NCBI GenBank assembly: GCA_910575725.1
Contig: CAJTFE010000034.1
Span: 1 to 54,199 of the forward strand
Reading direction: 5' to 3'
DNA: 54,199 nt
Source of the DNA: Clostridia bacterium
GTDB lineage: Bacteria > Bacillota > Clostridia > Lachnospirales > Lachnospiraceae
Shown: positions 36,141 through 45,424 of the stretch, piece by piece
How positions within the stretch are numbered: position 1 is the stretch's first letter
Layout: every line of letters starts with the position of its first letter
Notes under the pieces: model-generated
What the model was told of the DNA's origin: nothing
Seen by the model: only the letters and a program-made list of their open reading frames with translations
The model's database searches: none
Position numbers and translations under genes: made by a program

Positions 36141-39100
36141 ATCTAAGTGAAGAAAGAAACTACCAAAAACAAATGGATACCCTGGACGCCCTGAAGCTGT
36201 CCGAAAAAAACCGCCAGCTTGCGGAACAATATCTGGATGTCGCCGCACCGGAAAACCCGGAGCTTCTGAAAGAAACCGAGCGCCAGGACTTTTCCAGCCT
36301 TACTGACGACAAGCGGCAGAAAAGCATCGATTACGTAGAGCATCTGAGAAAGCGCGGCAGGCAGGAGGGGCTTAAGCGCTACGTCCATTTCCAGTCAGCC
36401 GTAGGAGGCTCCACCGCCTATTACCTCTTCAACCGCTACGGCTGGAACCTGGATTCCGTAAAGGAATATTTAACTCCGGAGCAGGAAACAGCCATGTACG
36501 CAGAGGGGATAGTCTGGAGCACATACTCTCTAAATTACATACGTATGAAGCCCCTGCTTGAAAAGGGCAGAAAGGATCCAGAGCTTTTGAGAAGAGCCAT
36601 GGATCTCTGCTATCACCGTTATGACAATGCAAAGGTGCTGCTGGCAGGCATCTATCTGAACAGCAGGAAGCCCGAGACAAAGAAGTCCGGAGGCATCCTG
36701 GGCCTTTTCAGTAAAAATGTATCCCAAGGTGATGAAAACCTTTCCCAGACAGCAGCGTTTCTGGAAAAAAACCTTATCGACAGCCTGCCTGAGATGTTTA
36801 TCCAGCATGACCTCGGAAAAAGCCAGATTGCAGAGCTGCAGAGCTATGTACGCCGCCACCCGGCAGAGCAGCCCTTTCCAGCCTCCCTGCAGAAGCTTTT
36901 AAACGGCCGCAGCCACACAGAATACATGGTTCAGCTCCTGTCAGGAGCGGCATTTCTCGCCATAGAGCATTCCCCATGCTTTGCAGCCTTCCTGCAGATA
37001 GCAGGCTGCCTGGCCCTGGATACGGTTCTTAAAGCAGGAAAAGGCATGACGGGAATTGCAAATGACAGAGATTCCTGGTTCCATAAGCACTTAGAGCAGC
37101 TGGAAGGCCTGCTTCCCGTGAAGCCCGACGCCCTGATCCGCTGGTATGCGGCAAATGACGAGGAACAGGGAATGGCCCGTATGGCCCTGCGCCATCCCGA
37201 GGCCGTGCGCCAGGCAGCAGAGCACGCCGCCACGACCGACGAATATCAGCGCATCCTGGATTACATTAAAAAGGCAAATCCGGGGCTTTATCAGGAGATA
37301 CAGGCCAAGAATACAGACAAGCATCAATACCGGCTTGCCACAGAACTGACAGCAAATATGAACACCGGCCAGGCGGAAGCCAAGGCTTATCTTCTGGGCG
37401 AAACCACCATTGATACGCTCTACCCCTTTGTAAACAGCTGGAGGGGAAACCAGAGCTACTACTATCAGCGTTTTCAGAAATTGCAGAGCCTGCACAGAAA
37501 CAAGGGCCGTCTCTTTTGCAGAGGCGTGATATTGGAGGCCTTCCGTATGCAGGGAGGATATTTTACAGGCTATTATCTCCATTCCATCCGGGGAAATAAA
37601 ACCAATGCAAAGCAGTTCTGTCAGGAAATGGAGGAGCTGATCCGGCTTTTTGAGAAGGAAGGGCTTCCCATCCGTTACCAGGCCGACGCCATCGAGGGCA
37701 TTTACAACGCATGTTACCAGGAGAAGGACAAAAATCTGGTTCTGGACACGGCTGCTCAGATATTATCCGCCAGATGGAAAGAGCATGCTCAAGAGCTTCG
37801 CGAAGGGGCAAAGGACAGCACTTCCGTTGGCCGCTGTATCTGCATTCGGGCCCTGGATACTTTCTGGCAGGAAGAAAAGGAGACCATCCTGGCCTCCGCT
37901 CTTGACAGTTCCAAGCAGGTTCGTGAGCAGCTGGTGGCCATCTGCACGGGGCATAAGGAGTGGGAGCCCGAGATGCGGCTCATGATAGCCTCCAAAAAAT
38001 CCCAGGAGAGAGAGCTTGCCATCCGGGTGCTGAAATTCTGGGGCGCAGAAACCTTCCGCGACATCTTCACAAAGGCTTTGGAGACGGAAAAGAGCAAGAA
38101 GCTCAAAGAGCTTCTTTCCGAATGCCTCGACATAAAACCGGAGGAAGCTGCAGAGAAGGGCGGCCCCAAAACCTCCGCCGATTTGGTAAAAGAGATCTTA
38201 AAGGGCGGAAAAAAGCGAAAGACAGCCTGGGCCTATGAGACCCCGTTCCAGGCCGTACATAAAAAGGACGGAAGCGAGGCAGAGGAGGAATACCTTCAGG
38301 CCATACTTACCGCTTACGCAGACCGCTCTGTGCCTGGCTTAAGCCCCGAGGCCGCAGTCCTGGCATCAGAGCTTAATCCTTCCGAGCTTGGAACTTATGT
38401 GGCGGAGCTTTTCAACAAATGGCTGGAGTCCGGCGCTGAGGCCAAGAAAAAATGGGTGCTTTACGCAGCCTCCCTTCACGGCGGGACAGGGATCGTCGAC
38501 ATTTTCCGGCACCAGATCCAAGAGTGGCCCCAGCATTCCAGAGGCGCCCTTGCAGCAGAAGCCATAAAGGCGCTGGCCTTAAACGGAAGCTCTGAAGCCC
38601 TCCTGTATGTGGATCAGATATCCCGGAAATTCAAATTCCGCCAGGTAAAGACAGCGGCGGGAGAGGCCCTGGAATACGCAGCCTCAGAGCTTGGAATCAC
38701 AAGAGCCCAGCTGGAAGACCGGATCGTGCCTAACTTAGGCTTTGACGAGAATCTGAAGCGGATCTTTGACTACGGAACACGCTCCTTTAGCGTCTATCTG
38801 ACCCCGGCCCTGGAGCTGGAGATTTTCGACAATTCAAAGAAAAAAGTAAAGAATCTTCCGGCCCCCGGAAAGCGCGACGATGAGGAAAAGGCCCCTGCAG
38901 CCTATGCCGAATTCAAACAGATGAAAAAGCAGATGAAAACCGTCATAACCAACCAGAAAATGCGTCTGGAGCAGGCATTAACCGCAGAACGCCTCTGGAC
39001 ATCCGAAGCCTGGGAGGAACTGTTCGTGAAAAACCCGGTTATGCATCAGTTTGCCATCGGCCTTATCTGGGGAACTTACGAAAACGGCGTTTTGAAAGAT

Positions 39101-39703
39101 ACCTTCCGTTATATGGAGGACGGCAGCTTCAATACAAAGGACGAAGACGAGTTTGAGCTTTTGGCAGACGTGCAGATAGGCCTGGTACATCCCATCGAGC
39201 TTTCAGAGGAGGATCTGGCAGTCTGGAAGGAACAGCTGTCCGACTACGAGATCATCCAGCCTATCGAGCAGTTAGAGCGTCCTGTTTACCGGATCACAGA
39301 GGAAGAGACGGGAGCAGCCGAGCTGACCCGTTTCGGCGGAAAGCTTCTGAACGGCCTGTCTCTGTCCGGCAAGCTCCAGGGCATGGGCTGGTACCGTGGA
39401 TCCGTCCAGGACGCCGGCGTCTACTGCACCTTCTACCGAGAGGACGGCGATATGGGCGTAGAACTGGAATTCTCCGGCAGCTATGTAGGCGATGAAAACG
39501 ACGAAGTAACCGTATACGGCGCTGCTTTTTACCGTGCAGGCACTGTCAAACGGGGCAGCTACATATACGACACCATAAAGAAAGAGAACCAATACAAGCT
39601 TGAAGAAGTAAGCCCGCGGTACTTCAGCGAGATTGTACTGCAGCTGGCCAAAGCCACAGCCTCCAGCCAGGAACAGCTGGCGTATCCGGCCTGTAAAAGC
39701 TGA
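36137..39703 (+). CDS. DUF4132-domain protein (YehI-like)
   Basis: 1188 residues. The long N-terminal and middle part is alpha-helical with HEAT-like repeats (RQAAEHAATTDEY, LREGAKDSTSVGRCI, AEAIKALALNGSSEALLYV). The C-terminal 250 residues carry the DUF4132 pattern: LTAERLWTSEAWEELFVKNP, QFAIGLIWGTYENG, and GMGWYRGSVQDAGVYCTFYR. E. coli YehI (about 1210 residues) has the same domain, fused there to a WGR motif, which I do not see here. DUF4132 proteins have no established activity. As the last gene of the coupled unit it likely forms one complex or pathway with the four upstream products. Confidence 0.88.
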   Translation: MNLSEERNYQKQMDTLDALKLSEKNRQLAEQYLDVAAPENPELLKETERQDFSSLTDDKRQKSIDYVEHLRKRGRQEGLKRYVHFQSAVGGSTAYYLFNRYGWNLDSVKEYLTPEQETAMYAEGIVWSTYSLNYIRMKPLLEKGRKDPELLRRAMDLCYHRYDNAKVLLAGIYLNSRKPETKKSGGILGLFSKNVSQGDENLSQTAAFLEKNLIDSLPEMFIQHDLGKSQIAELQSYVRRHPAEQPFPASLQKLLNGRSHTEYMVQLLSGAAFLAIEHSPCFAAFLQIAGCLALDTVLKAGKGMTGIANDRDSWFHKHLEQLEGLLPVKPDALIRWYAANDEEQGMARMALRHPEAVRQAAEHAATTDEYQRILDYIKKANPGLYQEIQAKNTDKHQYRLATELTANMNTGQAEAKAYLLGETTIDTLYPFVNSWRGNQSYYYQRFQKLQSLHRNKGRLFCRGVILEAFRMQGGYFTGYYLHSIRGNKTNAKQFCQEMEELIRLFEKEGLPIRYQADAIEGIYNACYQEKDKNLVLDTAAQILSARWKEHAQELREGAKDSTSVGRCICIRALDTFWQEEKETILASALDSSKQVREQLVAICTGHKEWEPEMRLMIASKKSQERELAIRVLKFWGAETFRDIFTKALETEKSKKLKELLSECLDIKPEEAAEKGGPKTSADLVKEILKGGKKRKTAWAYETPFQAVHKKDGSEAEEEYLQAILTAYADRSVPGLSPEAAVLASELNPSELGTYVAELFNKWLESGAEAKKKWVLYAASLHGGTGIVDIFRHQIQEWPQHSRGALAAEAIKALALNGSSEALLYVDQISRKFKFRQVKTAAGEALEYAASELGITRAQLEDRIVPNLGFDENLKRIFDYGTRSFSVYLTPALELEIFDNSKKKVKNLPAPGKRDDEEKAPAAYAEFKQMKKQMKTVITNQKMRLEQALTAERLWTSEAWEELFVKNPVMHQFAIGLIWGTYENGVLKDTFRYMEDGSFNTKDEDEFELLADVQIGLVHPIELSEEDLAVWKEQLSDYEIIQPIEQLERPVYRITEEETGAAELTRFGGKLLNGLSLSGKLQGMGWYRGSVQDAGVYCTFYREDGDMGVELEFSGSYVGDENDEVTVYGAAFYRAGTVKRGSYIYDTIKKENQYKLEEVSPRYFSEIVLQLAKATASSQEQLAYPACKS

Positions 39704-39732
39704 GTGAAACCCAGAAAAGCCCAAAATGAGGC

Positions 39733-39761
39733 TTGAACATTCTGCAAATCTATGGTAAACT
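39733..39761 (+). promoter_or_regulatory. promoter of secG
   Basis: TTGAAC, 17-base spacer, TAAACT, followed by the secG ribosome site AGGAGG. Confidence 0.5.
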
Positions 39762-39791
39762 ATACCTTGTTTGGCTATAGGAGGTGTAACG

Positions 39792-40028
39792 ATGGGCATT
39801 TTGAGAATTGTTTTGACAATTATATTTGTTCTGGTAAGTCTGGCTTTGACCGTGATTGTGTTAGCCCAGGAAGGAAAATCAGCAGGACTGGGCGCTATTG
39901 CAGGAGGCAATTCCTTCTGGGAGCAGAATAAGGGCCGCTCCAAGGAAGGGCAGTACGTATTGTATACAAAGATTCTGGCCGTGGCCTTTATTGTACTGGC
40001 GCTTTTGCTGAATATGAGTTTTATCTAA
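39792..40028 (+). CDS. secG: preprotein translocase subunit SecG
   Basis: 78 residues. Two hydrophobic helices (ILRIVLTIIFVLVSLALTVI and ILAVAFIVLALLLNMSFI) are separated by the conserved cytoplasmic loop VLAQEGKSAGLGAIAGG, and FWEQNKGRS follows. This is the standard SecG layout; it supports SecYEG protein export. ATG 39792 follows AGGAGGTG. The classical Firmicutes order secG-rnr-smpB is kept. Confidence 0.93.
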   Translation: MGILRIVLTIIFVLVSLALTVIVLAQEGKSAGLGAIAGGNSFWEQNKGRSKEGQYVLYTKILAVAFIVLALLLNMSFI

Positions 40029-40039
40029 AGAAGACAGAT

Positions 40040-40077
40040 AAAAAAGCACTTCCGGATATTGCCGAGAGTGCTTTTTT
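40040..40077 (+). terminator. terminator after secG
   Basis: AAAAAAGCACT pairs with AGTGCTTTTTT around a 16-base loop; the T-run is part of the stem. Confidence 0.85.
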
Positions 40078-40137
40078 GTCATTTGAGGAATTATAAGAAC
40101 AGCAAAGGTATGGAGAAGTGTTTTTGACGGAGTGTAT

Positions 40138-42309
40138 ATGGAAAATAAAAGCTTAGAGGAAAAAAAGAAGATTATATATGAATTTATCTGCGATGCCCGT
40201 TATGTTCCCATGAAGCAGAAGGAACTGGCCGTTCTGCTGCAGGTGGAAAAGGAGCGGCGTCCGGAGCTTTCGGCGGCTCTGGAGGAGCTTCTGGCAGAAG
40301 GGAAGCTTCAGCTTTCCAAGAGGGGGCGTTACTATAAGGCAGAGGCAAAGACGGTTACCGGGATCTTTACCAGCCATCCAAAAGGGTTTGGATTTGTGTC
40401 GGTGGAGGACCGGGAAGAGGATATCTACATCGGGGAGAGTGATACAAAGGATGCCTTTCTGGGAGATACGGTACAGGTAGGCTTAAAGGGGCAGCCGGAC
40501 GGAAAGCGGCAGGAAGGCGTGATTCTTCAGGTGCTGTCCCATGGCGTTACCGAGGTGGTGGGAACCTTTGAGAAGAGCAAAAGCTTCGGCTTCGTGGTTC
40601 CGGACAACCAGCGGATTACACGGGATATTTTTATTCCGCTGGAGCATACCAGAGGAGCAGTGTCCGGGCATAAGGTTGTAGTGGAACTGACAGACTATGG
40701 CGCAGGCAGGAAAAGCCCTGAGGGACGCATCATTGAGATATTGGGCCACAGCAATGATCCCGGGACAGATATTTTGTCCATTGTGAGGGCTTATCAAATC
40801 CCCATGGAGTTTTCAGAGAAGGTACTGAACCAGGCGGAACGGATAGCAAAGCCTGTTTCCGAGGCGGACAGGCAGGGCAGGCTGGATCTGCGGCAGGAGG
40901 TCTGCGTGACCATTGACGGCGAGGACGCCAAGGATCTGGATGATGCGGTCTCTGTACGAAAGGAAGGGGAGAATTATGTCTTAAGCGTGCACATTGCGGA
41001 TGTTGCCAATTATGTGCAGGAGAACAGCGCCCTTGACTGGGAGGCTTTTGAGAGGGGAACCAGTGTGTATCTGGTGGACCGGGTAATTCCCATGCTTCCC
41101 CATGCTCTTTCCAACGGCATCTGCTCACTGAATGCAGGGGAGGACAGGCTGGCGCTAAGCTGCATTATGACCATAGATTCCAGAGGAAAAATCATCGATC
41201 ATACCATAGCGGAGACGGTGATCCGGGTTGCAAGGCGGATGACCTATACCAGCGTGAACCGGATTCTGGAGGATAGGGACGCGGCGGATCGCAGGGAGTA
41301 TGCGGCTCTGGTTCCGATGTTTGAGGAAATGAAGGAGCTGGCAGAGCTTCTTCGCAGACGGCGGAGAAAACGGGGTTCCATTGACTTTGATTTTCCGGAG
41401 ACGAAGATTCTTCTCGATGAGGCCGGGAAACCGGTGGAGATCCGCCCCTATGAGCGGAATTCGGCTACAAGGATCATTGAGGATTTTATGCTGGCGGCCA
41501 ATGAGACTGTGGCGGCGGACTATTACTGGCAGGCCCAGCCCTTTGTGTACCGGGTCCATGAAAAGCCCGATGCCAAGCGGCTTCACAAGCTGGCGCTTTT
41601 TTTGAAAAACTTCGGATATTCTCTCCATACAGGAGGGGACGAGGTTCATCCGGGGGAGATTCAGAAGCTTCTTGACCGGCTGGAGGGGACGCCGGAGGAG
41701 GCGATGCTGAGCCGGCTGACGCTCAGGGCTATGCAGAAGGCAAAGTATTCTACGGATTGTTCGGGGCATTTTGGACTGGCGGCGGAGCAGTACTGCCATT
41801 TTACTTCCCCTATCCGGCGTTATCCGGATCTGCAGATTCACAGGATTATCAAGGAAAATCTGCGGGGACGGCTGCTGGGCGGCAGGGTGGAGCATTATGA
41901 GGCGATTCTGCCGGAGGCTGCCAAGCATGCGAGCGAGACGGAGCGGAGGGCCGACGAGGCGGAACGGGAGACGGAGAAGCTTAAGAAGGTGGAATTTATG
42001 GAGCAGCATATCGGGGAGATCTTTGAGGGTGTGATTTCCGGGATTACCCAGTATGGGCTGTATGTGGAGCTGGCCAATACGGTGGAGGGGCTGGTTCATG
42101 TGAATTCCCTGGAGGATGATTATTATGAATACGTGGAACATGCTTACGAGCTGAGGGGACAGCGTTCCGGCCTTGTCTACCGGCTGGGCCAGAGGGTGAA
42201 GATCCGGGTGAAAGGGACGGACAGGTTTTTGAGGACGATAGACTTTCAGTTGGCAATGAACAGTGAGGATTCGGAAAGAGCTTTAAGGAGAGTGGGAGAG
42301 TATGAGTAA
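40138..42309 (+). CDS. rnr: ribonuclease R
   Basis: 723 residues. Order: N-terminal helix-turn-helix, cold-shock/OB domains ([31 protein letters not shown]), the RNB catalytic domain with the metal-binding aspartates in [15 protein letters not shown], and a C-terminal S1 domain ([17 protein letters not shown]). It is a processive 3'-5' exoribonuclease that works on structured RNA and, with tmRNA-SmpB, on non-stop messages. ATG 40138 lies just after GGAG. It overlaps smpB by 8 bases. Confidence 0.96.
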   Translation: MENKSLEEKKKIIYEFICDARYVPMKQKELAVLLQVEKERRPELSAALEELLAEGKLQLSKRGRYYKAEAKTVTGIFTSHPKGFGFVSVEDREEDIYIGESDTKDAFLGDTVQVGLKGQPDGKRQEGVILQVLSHGVTEVVGTFEKSKSFGFVVPDNQRITRDIFIPLEHTRGAVSGHKVVVELTDYGAGRKSPEGRIIEILGHSNDPGTDILSIVRAYQIPMEFSEKVLNQAERIAKPVSEADRQGRLDLRQEVCVTIDGEDAKDLDDAVSVRKEGENYVLSVHIADVANYVQENSALDWEAFERGTSVYLVDRVIPMLPHALSNGICSLNAGEDRLALSCIMTIDSRGKIIDHTIAETVIRVARRMTYTSVNRILEDRDAADRREYAALVPMFEEMKELAELLRRRRRKRGSIDFDFPETKILLDEAGKPVEIRPYERNSATRIIEDFMLAANETVAADYYWQAQPFVYRVHEKPDAKRLHKLALFLKNFGYSLHTGGDEVHPGEIQKLLDRLEGTPEEAMLSRLTLRAMQKAKYSTDCSGHFGLAAEQYCHFTSPIRRYPDLQIHRIIKENLRGRLLGGRVEHYEAILPEAAKHASETERRADEAERETEKLKKVEFMEQHIGEIFEGVISGITQYGLYVELANTVEGLVHVNSLEDDYYEYVEHAYELRGQRSGLVYRLGQRVKIRVKGTDRFLRTIDFQLAMNSEDSERALRRVGEYE

Positions 42310-42769
42310 GGATGCGGTAAAATTAATTGCGAATAATAAAAAGGCTTACCATGATTATTTTATTGATGAGACTTATGAGGCCGGGATTTCTCTGGCTGGG
42401 ACAGAGGTGAAGTCCATCCGGATGGGAAAGTGCAGCGTGAAGGAGTCTTTTATTAAGATGGAGAAGGGGGAGCTCTTTATCTATGGGATGCATATTAGTC
42501 CTTATGAGAAGGGAAATATTTTCAATAAGGATCCGCTCCGGGTGCGGAAGCTTTTGATGCATCGGTATGAGATTAATAAGATTGGGGGGAAGGTGACGGA
42601 GAAGGGGTATACCTTGGTGCCTCTTAAAGTGTATTTGAAAGGCAGCTTGGTGAAAGTGGAGATTGGACTGGCGCGGGGGAAGAAGCTTTACGATAAGCGG
42701 CAGGATATTGCGAAGAAGGATCAGAGGAGGGAGGCGGAGAAGGAGTTTAAGGTGAAAAATTTGTATTAG
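42302..42769 (+). CDS. smpB: tmRNA-binding protein SmpB
   Basis: 155 residues. It reads [51 protein letters not shown] and [19 protein letters not shown], the complete SmpB pattern, and ends in a basic tail. It carries tmRNA to stalled ribosomes. It overlaps the rnr stop, and the ssrA gene does not follow in this window; a large palindrome comes next. Confidence 0.96.
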   Translation: MSKDAVKLIANNKKAYHDYFIDETYEAGISLAGTEVKSIRMGKCSVKESFIKMEKGELFIYGMHISPYEKGNIFNKDPLRVRKLLMHRYEINKIGGKVTEKGYTLVPLKVYLKGSLVKVEIGLARGKKLYDKRQDIAKKDQRREAEKEFKVKNLY

Positions 42770-42776
42770 GAGGGAC

Positions 42777-42989
42777 GGGTCAGCCGCAAAATAATGCCGC
42801 CGGCTTTTCCGTATCCCTTGTTCGGACGATTCGCGTACACTCTGTCTGCTCTGTACGTACATTGCCTTGGGAGATTTTTGGGTGTGGTTGGCTCTCTTGG
42901 CACTGTACGTCCATAGCAGACAGAGTGTGCGTGAATAGCCGGACACTGGGATACTGGAAAAGCCGGCGGCATTATTTTGCGGCTGGCCC
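42777..42989. repeat. 213-nt near-perfect inverted repeat downstream of smpB
   Basis: The outer 30 bp are almost perfectly complementary (CAGCCGCAAAATAATGCCGC at the left, the mirror at 42956-42985). The symmetry continues inwards through GTATCCC/GGGATAC, ACACTCTGTCTGCT/AGCAGACAGAGTGT, GTACGT/ACGTAC-type segments and GCC-AAG/CTTGGC near the centre. It carries no convincing gene. It could be a terminator-like RNA hairpin, a palindromic miniature element, or two inverted copies of a short repeat. Confidence 0.85.
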
Positions 42990-43132
42990 TGGGGGTGGGA
43001 GTGGAAAGATGAATGGGGGACTTTTTGGGTTTGGGTGGAAGGATGAGGTGAATTTTTGTGTTATGAAATGTTATAAAAGTGTTAAAAGTGATATAATTTG
43101 TTAGAAAATTGTTAATTTCCTTGAATTTATAC

Positions 43133-43160
43133 TTGATTTCTTATCAGAAAGTATTACAAT
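43133..43160 (+). promoter_or_regulatory. promoter of the metV-metF unit
   Basis: TTGATT, 16-base spacer, TACAAT. The 119-base leader downstream is G/T-rich and holds no recognised riboswitch. The rest of the 43.0-43.28 kb gap shows nothing else. Confidence 0.6.
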
Positions 43161-43279
43161 AGAAAGGGAGAGGACAGCTCTTTGCGGGCGTGTGGTTTTT
43201 GGAGGGTCTGGTTTTTGGAGGGGCCTGTTTGTCGGTGAGGGGTGCCTGGAACGTTTAAGGGATATAAGGAGAGGATACC

Positions 43280-43927
43280 ATGATTATCACACAGAAAAAG
43301 CCCATTGAGGAATTGATGGCAATGCTCGGGGATGCGAAGAAGATTGCGATCCTTGGCTGCGGCAGTTGTGCTACGGCCTGTGCTACGGGCGGCGAGAAGG
43401 AGATTGGGGAACTGAAGGCTTATCTGGAGTCTAAGGGTAAGACGGTGGTGGCTGCAGGTATGGCGGATTACTGCTGTATGAACATGGGTGTGAAGACGGC
43501 CATGAAGAAGCTGAATGCGGCGGGTCCGGATGCGGTTGTTTGTATGTCCTGCGGCGACGGTGTGCAGGTGGCGGCGAATCATGCCGCAGCGCCGGTTTAT
43601 CCGTCGAATAATACGATGTTTTTGGGAGAGGCTGTGAAGTTCGGACTGTTTGAGGAGGCATGTCATCTCTGCGGAGACTGTGTGCTGGGTACGACCGGGG
43701 GCATCTGTCCTATTTCCAGATGTGCCAAATCTCTGGTGAACGGGCCCTGCGGCGGACAGAAGAACGGCAAATGTGAGGTGAATCCGGAGAATGACTGCGC
43801 ATGGATTCTGATTTACAAGCGTCTGGAATCTCTGGGAATGCTGGATAAGCTGGTGCAGAGACGGCCGGATAAAGGATATGAGAAGGTTTCGTATCCCAGA
43901 ACAATTAATATTAGGGGGAACAAGTAA
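43280..43927 (+). CDS. metV: MetV, zinc/iron-sulfur C-terminal MTHFR-domain protein
   Basis: 215 residues. The cysteine-rich pattern is ILGCGSCATACATGG at the N-terminus, YCCMNMG in the middle, and CHLCGDC, CPISRCAK, GPCGG and NDCAWILIY at the C-terminus, as in the MTHFR C-terminal domain family. In acetogens MetV forms a complex with MetF and is needed for methylene-tetrahydrofolate reduction. It overlaps metF by one base (stop/start TAATG). Start ATG 43280 follows GGAGAGG. Confidence 0.9.
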   Translation: MIITQKKPIEELMAMLGDAKKIAILGCGSCATACATGGEKEIGELKAYLESKGKTVVAAGMADYCCMNMGVKTAMKKLNAAGPDAVVCMSCGDGVQVAANHAAAPVYPSNNTMFLGEAVKFGLFEEACHLCGDCVLGTTGGICPISRCAKSLVNGPCGGQKNGKCEVNPENDCAWILIYKRLESLGMLDKLVQRRPDKGYEKVSYPRTINIRGNK

Positions 43928-44853
43928 TGGGAATGTTAGAGAAAGCGCTGGAAAGCGGAAAGTTTGGTGTAACCGTTGAGATGGCTCCTCCCAAGGGATA
44001 TGATTTTAAGGAACAGATGGAGGCGGCTGAGCTTCTGAAGGGCAAGGTGCATGGAGTGAATGTGACGGATATGCAGTCTGCATGTCTGAAGGCTTCTTCT
44101 CTCGGCCTTTGCATCAAGCTGAAGGAGGCTGGCCTGGAGCCGATTATCCAGGTGACGGGCCGTGACCGCAGCCGCATGGGGATTATGGGTGATATGCTCT
44201 CAGCGGCAGCTTTTGGGATTGATACGATGCTGGCTCTGACCGGGGATCATCCTACGGTTGGAGACTGCAGCCAGTCGAAGCCGGTGTATGACCTGGATTC
44301 TGTCGGGATTCTTCATATGCTGTCTGTGATGGAAGCTACCGGAACGGATTGCGGCGGAAATGAACTGGAGGGCGGCGCGCCGGAGTTCTACAAGGGCGCG
44401 GCGGTGACTCCCGTTTATGAGCCTCTGTTTCTGCAGATCAATAAGCTCCGCCAGAAGGTGGAGGCAGGCGCGCGCTATATTCAGACCCAGGGGATCTTTG
44501 ATCTGGAGAGCTTTAAGCGTTTTATGGATGAGGTGGATAAGGCGAATATCAAGACCCACATTATGGCAGGCATCATTCCGCTGAAGGCCGCCGGAATGGC
44601 CAAGTACATGAATGAGAATGTACCGGGAATTGCTGTTCCTCAGGATATGATCGATCGTCTGGCTGCTGCGGCTGCAGAGGGCAAGGCCAAGGGCGTGAAG
44701 GGTCTGCCTACGCAGCTCGGTATCGAGATGGCGGCTGAGATGATTGCCAAGATCAAGGAGGAAGGCCTCTGTGACGGCGTACATATTATGGCAATCGGTG
44801 CGGAGAAGAATGTTCCGAAGATTCTGGAGAAGGCCGGGATTTCCATCGACTAA
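43927..44853 (+). CDS. metF: methylenetetrahydrofolate reductase MetF
   Basis: 308 residues. TIM-barrel reductase motifs: VTVEMAPPKGYDFKEQME, VNVTDMQSACLK, IIQVTGRDRSR, TMLALTGDHPTVGD and ARYIQTQGIFDLESFKRF, IMAGIIPLKAAGMA. It reduces methylene- to methyl-tetrahydrofolate for methionine synthesis or for the methyl branch of the Wood-Ljungdahl pathway. Pairing with metV, rather than with metH, fits an anaerobic one-carbon role. Confidence 0.94.
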   Translation: MGMLEKALESGKFGVTVEMAPPKGYDFKEQMEAAELLKGKVHGVNVTDMQSACLKASSLGLCIKLKEAGLEPIIQVTGRDRSRMGIMGDMLSAAAFGIDTMLALTGDHPTVGDCSQSKPVYDLDSVGILHMLSVMEATGTDCGGNELEGGAPEFYKGAAVTPVYEPLFLQINKLRQKVEAGARYIQTQGIFDLESFKRFMDEVDKANIKTHIMAGIIPLKAAGMAKYMNENVPGIAVPQDMIDRLAAAAAEGKAKGVKGLPTQLGIEMAAEMIAKIKEEGLCDGVHIMAIGAEKNVPKILEKAGISID

Positions 44854-44857
44854 GCTC

Positions 44858-44886
44858 TTGTATTTTTCAGGGAAGTCTGTTATGAT
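44858..44886 (+). promoter_or_regulatory. promoter of the YjfB-like gene
   Basis: TTGTAT, 17-base spacer, TATGAT, 80 bases before the start codon. Confidence 0.65.
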
Positions 44887-44966
44887 GGTATAGAAAACAT
44901 TTGGAATACGTTTGTCTGTTTTATAAGGAGACAGCACAATGTATTTCATAGGCAGAGGTGATTATT

Positions 44967-45143
44967 ATGGATATTGCAGCATTATCATCTGTTATGTCAT
45001 ACAGCCAGCTTCATATGAATGTAGGCTATGCCCTGACAGCGAAGGTGATGGATCAGGTGGAAGAGACCAGCGCAGAGCTCCTGGAGATGATAGAAGGAGC
45101 CATCCCGTCAGATTTGGGGCAGTTTATTGACGTACTTGCATAG
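44967..45143 (+). CDS. YjfB-like putative motility protein
   Basis: 58 residues. It reads MDIAALSSVMSYSQLHMNVG then ALTAKVMDQVEETSAELLEMI, the pattern of the YjfB family (Pfam 14070), small proteins that often accompany flagellar genes in Firmicutes and whose role is unknown. ATG 44967 follows AGGTG. It is a single-gene unit with its own promoter and terminator. No flagellar genes are in this window. Confidence 0.85.
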   Translation: MDIAALSSVMSYSQLHMNVGYALTAKVMDQVEETSAELLEMIEGAIPSDLGQFIDVLA

Positions 45144-45149
45144 GATTAA

Positions 45150-45190
45150 AAAAGGAAGAGGCTGAGGGTTGTACCTCGGCTTCTTTTATG
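45150..45190 (+). terminator. terminator after the YjfB-like gene
   Basis: GAGGCTGAGG pairs with CCTCGGCTTC (with wobbles) around GTTGTA, followed by TTTTATGTTATTTTT. Confidence 0.75.
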
Positions 45191-45218
45191 TTATTTTTAT
45201 GATGTATCTTTGGATTTT

Positions 45219-45246
45219 TTGAGCATAATAATAAGAAGTTTACAAT
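45219..45246 (+). promoter_or_regulatory. promoter of dacF, upstream of the leader repeat
   Basis: TTGAGC, 16-base spacer, TACAAT. Transcription from it would begin about 15 bases before the structured repeat, placing the repeat in the 5' leader. Confidence 0.6.
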
Positions 45247-45267
45247 TTGCAAACACATGTTCTGGAC

Positions 45268-45383
45268 GGTAAAGCTGCAAAGGCGCACGAGAGGAGCTTT
45301 TATGAGTGCTTTTTCGAATAAAAGCTTCTCTCATTACCGGTGTGTCGAAGCAGCTTTACCCTTTAGTGCTGTCGCGCAGCGAC
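45268..45383 (+). promoter_or_regulatory. structured leader repeat, copy B (upstream of dacF)
   Basis: Same architecture as copy A: outer stem 45268-45278 with 45350-45360, inner hairpin GAGAGGAGCTTTTAT with ATAAAAGCTTCTCTC, closing hairpin GTCGC-GCA-GCGAC. Relative to copy A one stem pair changes from A-T to G-C on both sides, which preserves pairing. It ends 7 bases before the AGGAG serving the TTG start of dacF. Confidence 0.8.
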
Positions 45384-45424
45384 TTTTGATAGGAGAAATA
45401 GTTGGAAAAGCCATACGAAGAAGA
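45302..45424 (+). CDS. possible small leader ORF in repeat copy B
   Basis: AGGAG stands 6 bases before ATG 45302, which reads MSAFSNKSFSHYRCVEAALP, FSAVAQRL and continues over the dacF start to a TGA near 45424 (about 40 residues). The first 28 residues match the frame in copy A except L/F at residue 4. Confidence 0.4.

Noticed and set aside
41155..42141. 328-residue antisense ORF
   Set aside because: It lies wholly inside rnr on the other strand, is rich in Pro/Arg/Leu as expected for a shadow frame of GC-rich coding DNA, and lacks a start signal.
42777..42989. tmRNA (ssrA) downstream of smpB
   Set aside because: The sequence is a symmetric hairpin with no tRNA-like ends, T-loop (GGTTCGA) or tag frame.
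29203..45383. CRISPR array or IS ends as explanation for the two similar leader repeats
   Set aside because: Only two copies, 16 kb apart, in the same orientation, each directly before a gene; no spacers and no transposase between them linked to the copies.
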